From Zygnema cylindricum (taxonomy: Eukaryota; Streptophyta; Zygnematophyceae; Zygnematales; Zygnemataceae): a stretch of DNA of 60,000 nt. Positions 29,346-39,124 of the stretch are shown in pieces (position 1 is the first letter of the stretch; every line of letters begins with the position of its first letter). The notes beneath the pieces are model-generated. The model worked only from the letters and a program-made list of their open reading frames with translations, was not told the DNA's origin and did no database searches. The DNA lies in contig JBBHKE010001784.1 in assembly GCA_037447655.1 (NCBI GenBank), positions 312,001 through 372,000 of the forward strand, given 5' to 3'. A program made the position numbers and the translations under genes.

Positions 29346-30592
29346 CTCCCTCTGTGCCTCTCTCCATTTGCCTCTTCTCTGTCATTTCGGATAGCCAATT
29401 GCCGAAGATGGACGACCTCTCGACGAAGATGCTTAACTTCTCGCTGAATTTTGACGATATTTCGCAATAAATCTTTGAGAGATATACCTCCTTCCTTTGG
29501 TTGAGGATCCGATTTTCGTGGAGAACCCCTACTTCTCGTCGGTTGGGGCATCGGATTAAAACGAGGAATCCTAACAATGTCTCTTAGGCGAATTTGTCGC
29601 TCCTCTTTCTTACGACCCCGAATACGCTTTAAAACCTTCTCCCTAGCCTTAATGAGAGCTTGGACCTCCGGCGTCGCCTCACACTTGCAGAAAATACTGG
29701 AGAGCCGCGGATCCCAGATATGGTGTACCCGCAGATATTCGGGCACATCGAGCTTATATACACCCTTTCGGCGGATAATCCAAGAGAGACTGGTGTCTAC
29801 TATATTGAATTGCGTATATGCCGCGAAGGATGGTTTATTGTCATCTGAAGACACGAACATCCAAGTTGGATGTGAAGTCAGGCGATATGGTAAGGGGTTC
29901 CGCCTTGGATTGACTGTTGCTTAAGTCACTAGCTCCTTCAATATTCTTGTACTTCCATTCAAGAGGCCATTCATTGGGGTCTATGAAATGATCGGAGTAA
30001 AGAAAAAAGTCATCCATTGCTTCATGTTGCCCTATTGGTACAGGAAAGAGCAAATCTCGCTCTTCTAGCCTAAGATGTATCTCTTCTGGCCTAGGATGTA
30101 CAAGCAAGACCCCTTCTTAGTTCCCTAGTGCCAATGATAAATATTTATGGGTTCCGGAAGATGCCACCCCCGACACTTCATCCCCACTAGTATACACATC
30201 TTCTTCTTGCCCCTCCGTACTTCGGGTGATTGATCGTCTTCTGTAGAGGCTTCCCCCTCAAATTTATGAACCTTTATTTCCCCCTCTGATGTGTGCTCAG
30301 AAACACCACAATCCTCCGATGGTTCTTCCCCATCGACAATGGGTTCTTCCACCAAGTGTCGGATGGCTCGTATTTGGCATTGTCATTGCTGTTGTCCCCA
30401 TCTAATGGCACTTAATCATATTCAAACTCTAAGGGTTTGGAAGAAGGTATTCTCCTCCTTTTCGATTGTGTCTCTACAAACCGCGGTCCACTTGTCTCCC
30501 CTTCTTCCTCTAAAATTGCGAAAGCGGGCTGTTTTTTCAGGGCGCGGTTTAGTGGTGTGCTGATTTGCGGATCGATTTGACGAAAAATCCAT
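29340..30592 (-). pseudogene. Unrecognised protein-like remnant in three frames
   Basis: On the minus strand, from an ATG at 30592 (MDFSSNRSANQHTTKPRP), coding-like text continues through 30355-30125 (acidic, EEPIVDGEEPSEDCGVSEHT), 30107-29841 (MDDFFLYSDHFIDPNEWPLE) and 29860-29340 (YTQFNIVDTSLSWIIRRKG, YKLDVPEYLRVHHIWDPRLS, EVQALIKAREKVLKRIRGRK). One stop and two frame changes separate the pieces. The segments abut with little or no gap, which suggests one ancestral frame with small indels. The C-terminal part becomes helical and basic, then runs into the Arg/Glu-rich tract. No known family is recognised. Confidence 0.5.
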
Positions 30593-31276
30593 GGCGGCTG
30601 TGTTAAGATTTTGAAGTGAAAGAGACACGTGAAGAGAGGAGAGTGGAAGAATGTTCAACGTACCTTTATGACATACGTAGGGTTACAAAATGTAGCCGAC
30701 GTACGAATTTCAAGTAGAGTATGAACAAGTCGTACGATAATTTAATTCTAATTTGCGTTGCAATAGGATGTCGAAGCGCGCGCTATGTAAGTAAAAGGTA
30801 TACCGCGATTTAAATGAAACTCTAATACAAACGTCATGTACTAAATTTCATTAAAAATCGCGTACAAAATTTTACATCGTTTCACTTTGCGTCTTGCTCC
30901 TAATCGCTTTGAAAATTCACTTTGTTTAACAGTGCATCGCGATTCAAATTAGACGCTCGCATTTGTACATTTTGGCGTACATTGCTAATTAAATCGGTAA
31001 GGCGATCTAAGCCGTTTGGGGCGCATATGTTCAAATTCAAATTTGAAAATTTTGCGCCTCTTACCAAATCCCCCACATTCAGGATGTGGAGCCGCCTCGG
31101 CGCCACTTCGGCGCCGCCGCCACCTTGTCATCGCCGCCACCTCACAACCGCGGCCAACTCGTCATCGCCGCCACCTCACCACCGCCGCCACCTCGGCACC
31201 GCTGCCATTCTCTTATATAATTTTTTATTCTTCCTATGTTTTGTCCCCATTTATTTTGTTAAAATAGATTACATAC
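30593..31276. other. Spacer with GCC/ACC-rich short repeats
   Basis: At 31100-31205 imperfect units of CATCGCCGCCACCTCAC type repeat about five times. On minus, 31106-30900 encodes a 68-codon frame (HILNVGDLVRGAKFSNLNLN) without recognisable domain. The rest is AT-rich with scattered CGTACG motifs. Confidence 0.5.
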
Positions 31277-31497
31277 CGTTTTAATAACTTCGAGAGCGTC
31301 GTCCGCCCATGGAAATGTACGTCGAAGTAGGCAATCGCGGACTTCAACGCGATCTCAGTGAAAAAGGTAATTGTCTTTGCCATCCTCGAATCCGGCTTGT
31401 ACTAACAAGTTCTCGAAGGGGATAGAGGTGAGATAGGAGAGGTACATATAGGAGTTCACCCATCTCCCAAGTCGGGCAATATGCGGTTCAGAAGCCC
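31277..31497 (-). pseudogene. Exon-like fragment with canonical splice sites and one frameshift
   Basis: Minus strand: acceptor TTGTTTATAG before GGCTTCTG (31497) and donor AAAACG before GTATGTAA (31277). Between them one frame gives ARLGRWVNSYMYLSYLTSIP and FENLLVQAGFEDG, then a second frame gives MAKTITFFTEIALKSAIAYF and DVHFHGRTTLSKLLK. The join looks like a single small indel. Both splice sites are strong, so this was probably a real internal exon. Function unknown. Confidence 0.55.
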
Positions 31498-31911
31498 TAT
31501 AAACAATAAAGTTTTGTTTCGCGAATACAAGGTTATCAACAACTAATCGTCGACAATTATTACCTTCAAATTCTTTAATTTAATGCAAGTAAAAATAAAA
31601 CGTAAGTACTCAGCCCTTGCTCTCGATTGCCCTTGCGCCTGACCCTCGCATTGCGTGTGTTTTTGAGTTGGAGACAATGTCCAAACTCAAAAAAATCGCA
31701 TGTATTAACTTAAAGTGGGAGTGGTAATCCGAAGGATTTTCGTTGTTGGAAGCCTTTGGGAATAGAAAAAGATTGTACCTGTTGGTGTATCACAAATGTA
31801 AATCATATAGAAAAAGTTACTATATGTGAAATCCTAATTACAAGTACGCATTCAAGTTGACAAAAGAATTGACTTTAGAGGAATTTTTAGAGGAAATTTC
31901 TCTAGTGTTAC

Positions 31912-32060
31912 CATGACTCTCTCGACGAAAAGTCGAGGCACCCCCACCTCGTGCCTCCTTTCAGGTGGAATAGGTACAACAACCACATAGCGATCCCGCT
32001 GAGAAGACAAACGTCCCATTCCCTATTTCAGATAACATCGAAATGCTCATTCCAACCATT
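31912..32060 (-). pseudogene. Exon-like fragment
   Basis: Minus strand: acceptor TTTTATACTGCAG before AATGGTTGG (32060), donor GTCATG before GTAACACT (31911). One frame encodes MGRLSSQRDRYVVVVPIPPE and RRHEVGVPRLFVERVM. No family recognised. It is in line with neighbouring minus-strand fragments. Confidence 0.45.
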
Positions 32061-32181
32061 CTGCAGTATAAAAAACAATGTTCAATTAGTGGATATAAGC
32101 CGTAAAAGATAACGTTGTGTAAGCAATTTAATATTTTTTAAAAATAAAAGGTAAATCACCTTGCTAGTCTTGCCGTTCATG

Positions 32182-33331
32182 TCTTAAAATCCGAGCATAT
32201 GACACGGCGTTGGTCCTACACTCTCCACTTCCATCGAAAACAAATCGCAAAGGTTCACAACCTCTGCGCTGTTTCCCCTTCCTGCTGCAAAATGAGTCAA
32301 AAATGTCACACCACGAGCTAGCATGTTCTCGTGAACAAAACTCATTGTCGACCATGAATCAAGCCATTTCCGCTCATCTCTTTAAGTTGCTTCCCATTGT
32401 AACCATCACTAATAGCTCCCGATTGTCGATCCTGTTGTTTTTAGAAAGCTTTAGTCCTCTCTATGCCTCAGCTGTGAGGGAGAGAGAGCTGTTCAGGACT
32501 TAAGCTATTTTTGGTTGAGTTCGGTTCAGTACTTACCAAAATTAGTGTGACAGTGAAGTTGGGAGTTCACGGTTCATTCACACTTGGGACACGCGTCATC
32601 ACTTGGGAGAATGCGTGAGTATGTCCTCCGTGGACGTACGGAAATTCGGCTGGACCACGGGACTTCGTGAAGTCAGTTCTACGGTGCCAAATCCTCTAAT
32701 CGGACCGCTGACAGCCGCCGCCAACAAATAGTGACGAGGCGTGACTAGATCATTATCACTTTACGTGCGGCTAACAAATAGTGACGAGGCGTGACTAGAT
32801 CATTATCACTTTACGTTGTCTGAACTTCGGTGTAAATATTTGTGATAGAATATTAGACGTACGGCTGGAATGCCTCCGTACAGCTTAGTGTAGTGTCGGT
32901 GTATAGAAGGACTTAGTAAATTTGATTTTTAGGAACAAATGATATGAAAACTGTACACTCAGTTTTATGTAATTTAATTTCTACATATCTCACAGATTTG
33001 TTAGTGGAATTGATTGAAATTGTGTGTGTGTGTTTCATTGTATGTTGGCTACACTGTGGTAAATTTTCAGGACAATTGGAGCGTTTTTTTGAAATTTATA
33101 GTCTGTCAAAGTTGTTGTTCAGCCATCGGTATTTGTGGAAGCATCCTCTCTTGATTTGTTCTACGATGACTACCGCTGCATCTTCTTCATCTTCAGTGCC
33201 AGCAACTGTCTCACAACAACAGATCCAAATACTCGCATTTACACCTAACGCTAGTTTGTCGAATCTTTCCTTTCATAATTACTTTTGTTTCGGGTCCATT
33301 TGCAATGTCTTCTTCTGGAATCTTTAAAATT
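32182..33331 (-). pseudogene. Exon-like fragment interrupted by a solo LTR
   Basis: On either side of the solo LTR (32433-33221) the minus strand stays open in the same frame when one copy of the GATCC duplication is discounted. The upstream side reads KIPEEDIANGPETKVIMKGK followed by a Cys-X-Cys segment (RCKCEYLD). The downstream side reads SGAISDGYNGKQLKEMSGNG and reaches a stop; another frame then carries FCSREHASSWCDIFDSFCSR. The Cys-containing part might be a small zinc-binding module, but I cannot name one. A GTGATTTACC donor follows at about 32163. Confidence 0.45.
32433..33221 (+). mobile_element. Solo copia LTR of the D family with a GATCC target duplication
   Basis: A 789-bp LTR starting TGTTGTTTTTAGAAAGC and ending CACAACAACA, flanked by GATCC at 32428-32432 and 33222-33226. 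It shares GGTTCAGTA, GGAGTTCACGG and GGGACACGCGT blocks with element D. It contains the LTR-borne ATG at 33166, 56 bases before the end, with a Ser/Thr/Ala leader. An internal 50-bp tandem duplication is at 32720-32819 (CAACAAATAGTGACGAGGCG twice). It arose by LTR-LTR recombination of a full element. Confidence 0.93.
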
Positions 33332-33585
33332 CTACACTAATATTTTTGAAAAAAAATTAGTGCTTTCATCATTGCTTGTAAAAATCCCTTATTATGCAAG
33401 TAAAAACTAACATACAAAATAGCCATGAATATCACACAATGTTCAAATTTATTCTTACACAAAATTATAACCCTTCTTGTTTTCCTCACTCTCTCCAACT
33501 ATTTCCATCGATTCTCCTGCAACTTTTTTTCAACTCAACATATTTTACAATACAATGGATTAATTTGTTGTTGTTAAAAAAAAAA

Positions 33586-33785
33586 ACCATGGCCCGACGT
33601 ACATGTTCTTTACAGGCCCTATAAAACGCATCTACCGATACTACTCGAATTACTATGGTGTCTTCCAAAGTTATGTCCAACTTCAACCCATTATCTCCCA
33701 AATTTGTCCCTTCAATTCTTTGGATGTACTTAGGAAAATCCTCATTCTTTTTACATGACGTAGCTTCTGCCTTGGCCCACCATTT
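33586..33785 (-). pseudogene. Exon-like fragment
   Basis: Minus strand: acceptor TGATTTAATTTACAG before AAATGGTGGGCC at 33785. The frame that follows is open: KWWAKAEATSCKKNEDFPKY, IQRIEGTNLGDNGLKLDITL, VIRVVSVDAFYRACKEHVRR. It runs into an A-rich stretch near 33580. Tryptophan-rich start and no family recognised. Compatible phase with a donor upstream at about 33940 was not found, so the upstream join is unclear. Confidence 0.45.
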
Positions 33786-33901
33786 CTGTAAATTAAATCA
33801 TATTACCGAAAAAAACTCCCTATCATTTAAAAAAAAATGAGAACAAGATAACAAAATTCAATCATGAAACACTCGTGACATAAAAAATTGTTCAAAATTG
33901 C

Positions 33902-34320
33902 TCAATATCCACCAAAAACATTTAAAACAAAAGTACATGTTTGCCCAGTACCTTCCATTGTCGCATGCGTCGCGAGTACTGTAAGAAGGTTTCCGTCCAA
34001 TTGCGCATTTTGATTAGAAACTGCCTCTCGTCTTGTTTCTTCGGTGTCCGGTGCCTCTTGTCTTGTTACTTTGGTGTCCGGTGTAGAAGATGTTGGTTCC
34101 ACTGTACTCCTTTGAGTGCCCCTACTTGGTCCCGCATTGTCTTCAGCTTCCCTAACCCCCTTCTAAGTGCCCCTAATTGGTCCCACATCGTCTTCATGTT
34201 CCTTAACCCCTCCCTGAGTGCACCTACTTGGTCTCGCATTGTTTTCCCTTTCCCTCCCCTCATATCCAACCGCAACATTTTCTCGTCCTTTTCTCCTCTT
34301 ACGTTGTGAAGTCAAACGTT
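33902..34320 (-). pseudogene. Coiled-coil-like fragment with a threefold 51-bp repeat
   Basis: One minus-strand frame (34278-34066) encodes three successive near-copies of a 17-residue unit: KTMRDQVGALREGLRN, then KTMWDQLGALRRGLGK, then KTMRDQVGALKG. A second frame (34102-33902) encodes a Thr/Glu-rich stretch. The repeat has hydrophobic spacing compatible with a helix bundle. It ends close to the gypsy LTR at 34411. Family unknown. Confidence 0.4.
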
Positions 34321-34410
34321 TTCACTATTTGCATTGGTTTCTTTTTCAAGTAGCTTACGAACGCGTTTTTTCCGATCCTACTTCTAAAGACCTTACTAGC
34401 AAGGTCCCCC

Positions 34411-35374
34411 TGTAACAGGATCTCCTACCTCTCAGAAAATCCCATTACTACAAACAATTCCAACCACACATTCCACACATTGGAAAACATACATCCACAT
34501 TTGACAACACTCACATAAGGATAAACTTTAAATTAGAAGAAGCTTCTGTCCACATAACATTAGCTTGGTCTCTTGCCCTCGTGGCTCAACCCTTCTTTTT
34601 AAAGTATTTTCCACTACTCTCCACTCTTAATAATTCTATCTCTTAACTACTAAAACACTATTTAGTTAGTTAGAGATCTCAATGCAAAATGCCTTTTCTC
34701 CAATTTGGTATTAATCGCTCAGAACGAAGATCAGCCGGAATTTCCACAAACTTTTCCAAAGGAAAAGATGTCTACTCTCCTCTTACACTTCACTATTTAT
34801 CCATCATCGCCTTGGACTCGCCAGGCCAGAGTCAACGCTCCGTTTTAACAGGCTTTTACCTAGGCCATTGATCAGCAAAGACTCATACTTACCAATGCCA
34901 AAACGTGCGAAATCTCTTACTAACTACTTAGCGCTTTACTAACCAATCAAACGTTACGTTTCACTACGTAACATTTACGTGCAAAATTGCGCGCCAAACG
35001 AAACGCAACTTCGCACGAGCATGCGTAACAAATTTCGCACGCGAAACTTCCTACGAAATTCCCTTAAGTGAAAGTGACGTTTCGTACTAAAATTTGTACG
35101 AAACGAAGCACCGTGCATACTAAACGTTTCATTAGAACTTTATGAAACGTACGCGCGTAATTTCGGTACTAATTTGACCCTTAACCCGTTTCAATGATAC
35201 CCACTTGTTATTTAGACCCCACGCTGTCACCTAAATACACCCATCGCTATAACTTTTAAAATATAACTCCAAATAGCGTGATTCTTTCGCGGACGTGTAC
35301 CAATTTTAGTACTCTATAATCATAACACCTAAATACCAATTTACAAACAAGTTCGATCCGCTTTTACTGTAACA
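34411..35374 (-). repeat. Gypsy element 3' LTR
   Basis: Ends TGTAACAGGATC and TTTTACTGTAACA on plus. Nearly identical to 41219-42185 with scattered substitutions and small indels (for example a longer GGCCAATCATTGATC in the other copy). Confidence 0.93.
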
Positions 35375-35390
35375 TCATCCCCTCCTTATT
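35375..35390 (-). other. Gypsy polypurine tract
   Basis: Minus strand AATAAGGAGGGGATGA immediately before the 3' LTR. Confidence 0.8.
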
Positions 35391-35472
35391 TTTAACTGAC
35401 CTCAATTAAAACACCTCTGATTATCAAGACGGGACTTCTATATTATTATCCTTGCAGTACCTCTGTAAAAAC

Positions 35473-35620
35473 TCAGAATTTTTTATCCTCTAAAGTCAAC
35501 TCATCCTCTGGCCTTCCTAGATAATGCACTTGCCAGAATATAGTGTCACCGACCTTGAACTGTTGACCAACCCAATCTATTACCCATCTGTGAACTTCAG
35601 GTTCTATAATTATTTAGGGA
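35473..35620 (-). pseudogene. Gypsy element: chromodomain after integrase
   Basis: In the integrase frame, beyond two stops (TGA at the integrase end and a TAA shortly after), the minus strand reads EPEVHRWVIDWVGQQFKVGD and TIFWQVHYLGRPEDELTLED. This fits the chromodomain pattern, in which an aromatic strand, a WxVxY strand (here WQVHY) and a PEDExTxE segment precede the helix. In chromoviruses this domain directs integration to particular chromatin. It is short and cut off from the polyprotein by nonsense codons. Confidence 0.7.
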
Positions 35621-35634
35621 TCCAATTCCAATTC

Positions 35635-36700
35635 TCATTCAGTTGGGCGAAGATTTGCTGGTTTCAAGTGGCTGATGTGTATTACTGGATGAATTTTTGT
35701 TGAAGGTGGAAAATCCAATTTGGCAGCAACTGACGATATCATCTCGGTTACAGTAAATGGTCCAATGTACTTAGGAGCAAATTTTCCCGTAAGATCCGAT
35801 TGTCCCTCGATCTTGCACCTGTAATGAGTTGTAGAAAGCCAAACCTTGTCGCCTCTGCGTAACACCCAATCACCCCGTTTGCGGTTAGCATTTAATTCTT
35901 GCCTCCTTTGTGCCTCCACTAATGCATCCCGGACAGTTTTCCAAATTGTTTGAATGTATTCACAAAACTCTGTTCCTGAACCTCTATTCTCTTGAGTGAC
36001 CACAGTTATTAAGTCTAATGCTTCTCTAGGTTGGTATCCGTATGCAACTTCAAATGGTGAGAATCCTGTACTAGCATGTTTACATGAATTGTATGCAAAT
36101 TCCATTAATGGCAGTTTAGATTCCCATGTGTTTTGAACTGCACTGCAAACAGTCCTAAGAATTTCCTCTAGTGTACGGTTCATCTTTTCTGTCTGTCCAT
36201 CTGTCTGAGGATGATAAGCGGTACTCATTTTCAATTCAGAGCCTAAATTTTGTTGTAATTCTTTCCAAAACGTAGACGTAAATTTAGAATCTCTATCACT
36301 GACTATAGATAGAGGGATTCCATGATGTCTGACCACGTTGTCAAAATATAGTTTTGCAATATCTACAACTGAATGAGTGGTTTTGCAAGGGATAAAGATT
36401 GCCATTTTACTGAACCTATCGACTTCGACCATGATACTGTCATTCGTTTTAGATGTAGCAGGCAACCTGACAATAAAATCCATAGTGACAGATTCCCACG
36501 GTCTTTCGGGGATATCCAAAGGTTTTAAGAGACCTTTAGGTTTTTGGGTACTAGGTTTACTCTGTTGGCAAGGGACACAACTTTCCACGTGTTTTGACAC
36601 CTCCTTTGCCATCCTAGGCCAAAACAATCTACTTTGCAACCGACTAAGAGTTTTATCTCGACCTAGATGTCCTAAATGCTCATGAGCTTTCGTAAAATTT
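35635..36700 (-). pseudogene. Gypsy element: integrase
   Basis: Starts with the HHCC zinc site: HEHLGHLG (about 36670-36695) and CVPCQQSK. The catalytic core has TMDFIVRLP (D), IVSDRDSKFTSTFW (D) and HPQTDGQTEKMNRTLEE (E), followed by LPLMEFAYNSCKHASTGFSP and the GPF...HISHLKP end. All three acidic residues are present. A frameshift near 36695 separates it from RNase H: the RNase H frame ends just where the HEHLGH motif begins in another frame. Confidence 0.92.
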
Positions 36701-37628
36701 GTTTTCTTAAGTCTCCGACTTCAGGAATGCATAATTTATCCCCAATTTGCAAATACAGTAAACCATCCTCTAATCTAAAGTTTTTGACATGCCTCTCATT
36801 CAATGGGTCAGAATTCCCTCTCGAAATATTCTTGCAAATCACAGCAAAATAACGATCTTTATCATAACCATTTCTAACAGTATCTAAAAACAATTCATCC
36901 TGAACCATAACACTTATTTCAAAACATCTACTTAAAGGATCTGCAACTACATTTGTCTTCCCATGAATATGTTTGATATTAAATTTGAAATATGCTAATT
37001 TTTGCATCCACCTAACCTGTCTGCCAGTCATAATCTGTGCATCACTTAATCTTTGTAAATAAGAAAGTGCTTTATTATCACAGTGAACTGTAAATTCTTT
37101 ATTATGCAAATAACATCGCCATTTCACCAATGCATGTACAATCGCAAGTAATTCTTTTTCCTGTGTTGTATAGTTCTTTTCAGTATCATTGAATTTTCTG
37201 GACTCAAAAGCAATAGGATGAAAGTGTTTGCCGACTTTTTGACTTATGACTGCACCTAGACCTTTGTCAGATACATCTATAGTGATCAGAACTTCAAATT
37301 CTCCAGCAGGGTCAGGATACACCAGTGTAGGAGCAGAGGTCAACTTCCCTTTTAGTTCCTCGAATGCTCTCTCTTCATCAGCTCCCCACACAAACGTCTC
37401 CTTTTCCCGAAGTAAATGCGTCAAAGGTGCAGCGATCATACTGAAGTTCTTTATAAATTTCCTGTAGTAAGTGGCCAATCCCAAAAATGATCTAACTTCC
37501 TTGACATTAGTAGGTTGCTTCCAATTTTGGATTGAAGTGATTTTGGATGGATCTGTTTTAACACCTTCCTCACTAACTATATGTCCCAAAAATAATTGTT
37601 CACTTTTAAGAAAGCTGGATTTTGACAA
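36672..37628 (-). pseudogene. Gypsy element: RT thumb, RNase H and linker
   Basis: Contains FLGHIVSEEGVKTDPSKI, FLGLATYYRKFIKNFSMIAA, the RNase H start LITIDVSDKGLGAVISQ (first Asp present), YTTQEKELLAIVHALVKWR (Glu), FTVHCDNKALSYL (Asp) and HGKTNVVADPLSR. Family members usually have NVVADALSR; the Pro is a small deviation. A frameshift near 37640 separates it from the RT fingers and palm. Confidence 0.92.
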
Positions 37629-37651
37629 TTTTCCGTATAATTTTCTTTCTT

Positions 37652-38335
37652 TTAACCTTCTAACACTTTTCTTAAATGAATTACATGTTGTTCTCTAGAT
37701 TCACTGTAAATTAGAATATTATCGATAAACACCTGAACAAACTCATCTATGTAATCAGAAAAAGTTTGGTTCGTTAATCTTTGGTAAGTAGGCGGTGCAT
37801 TCGTTAAGCCGAATGGCATTATTATCCATTCAAAATGACCCACCCTAGTACTGAAAGCAGTTTTATCAACATCCTCAGTTCTGATTGGCACCTGATTAAA
37901 GCCACTACGCATGTCAATCAATGAAAATACTTTAGCACCTTTTAAACGATCTATCAAATCAGAAATTAAAGGTAACGGATACTTATCCTTCACCGTAATC
38001 TTGTTCAGACTACGATAATCGACACACATTCTCAACGTTCCGTCCTTTTTTTTGACAAAGAGAACTGGTGCTCCATACGGTGATTTGCTGGGCTGAATAT
38101 GTCCTTTCTCTAAGAGTTCTTTGATCTGTTTCTTTAACTCCTCTTGCTCAAAGAAACTGTGCTTATAAATTCTTGTGACAGGAGGGTTGCAACCAGGTTC
38201 AAGGTTAATAACGTGTTCCACATCTCGAAAAGGTGGTCTTCTTGAGGGTAAATCATTAGGAAAAACATCTTGAAATTCAAAAATCAAATCTTTAACAGCA
38301 ACATCAGATGTATTAATGTCAGTTACAAAAATCAT
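37652..38335 (-). pseudogene. Gypsy element: reverse transcriptase fingers and palm
   Basis: Contains [53 protein letters not shown] (first Asp), [15 protein letters not shown] and [10 protein letters not shown]. The active-site motif normally reads F/Y-x-D-D; here the second Asp is Asn (IDN), which should abolish polymerase activity. The frame is otherwise open through this part. Confidence 0.93.
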
Positions 38336-38888
38336 ATTTTAGTTTTTTCAAAAGTTTTAGTGGTGTCTTATTTAGGAATGACATCAATGTTAGTGTTTTC
38401 TCCCCCCCTTTCATCAGTAACTGCCTCAGTTACTAATAACAAGAAAGCATGATTGATTTATCTTTTAAGTCCTTTTTAAATTGTTTAGCAGATATCAAAC
38501 CTTCCACTCCCAATTTGGTTATGTTATTTATATGATTCCTATGCAATTTCTTAGGAGATAATGCTTGCAAAACCTTCCAACCGTTTTCAGACTTCATTTT
38601 TAAGGTGTTAATTTCCCAATTAATTTGAGGAATATGTTCTGTTAACCAAGGTTTTCCCAGAATTAGTTCCTCACTTCCTAAATTCATTATTTCACACACA
38701 ACTTTCATTTTATGACCCTGTATATCCACTTCAATTGTGTCAGTTTGTAAGTCTAATGTGGACTTATTACCATTTGCCACTTGAACATGTAAAGGTTTTT
38801 CCCTTATGACAGTAGGAATTTTATTTTCCTTCACAAACTTATGTGAAATAAAATTATGTGTGGCACCTGAATCAACCATTACTTTCAA
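38336..38888 (-). pseudogene. Gypsy element: aspartic protease
   Basis: MKVMVDSGATHNFISHKFVK holds the catalytic DSGAT motif, followed by VANGNKSTLDLQTDTIEVDI and LGSEELILGKPWLTEH, the conserved protease C-terminal block. It stops near 38433. The next 100 bases, still protein-like in another frame, lead into RT. Confidence 0.88.
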
Positions 38889-38894
38889 CGGTTT

Positions 38895-39110
38895 TCATTC
38901 CACTAATGACTCGAATCTAATCAAACTGTGTCTGGTGTCATCATTACTTAACTGTCTTAACATTGGTCTGTTGTTGAGAATTTCATCAGAGGGATTCTTT
39001 AAACTATGCAGTGTAGTGAGAATCATAATAAATTCAGCTATCCTAACTTTTCCATTCATTAATTTGCCCTCCAAAGTTAAATCTTTAACTTCTGGATCCG
39101 GTTGACTCAA
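38895..39110 (-). pseudogene. Gypsy element: gag-protease linker
   Basis: Open frame with SQPDPEVKDLTLEGKLMNGK, which links the gag zinc knuckles to protease. Frame differs from gag by a small indel near 39115. Confidence 0.7.
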
Positions 39111-39124
39111 CTGAGGACTTTCAG

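Noticed and set aside
28012-29394. Ser/Leu/Pro-rich plus-strand proteins of up to 460 aa
   Set aside because: Open only because the tract is nearly pure C/T. All three plus frames are open at once.
30922-31284. Plus-strand 120-aa frame
   Set aside because: Opposite to the GCC repeat and to the coding-like minus strand; no domain.
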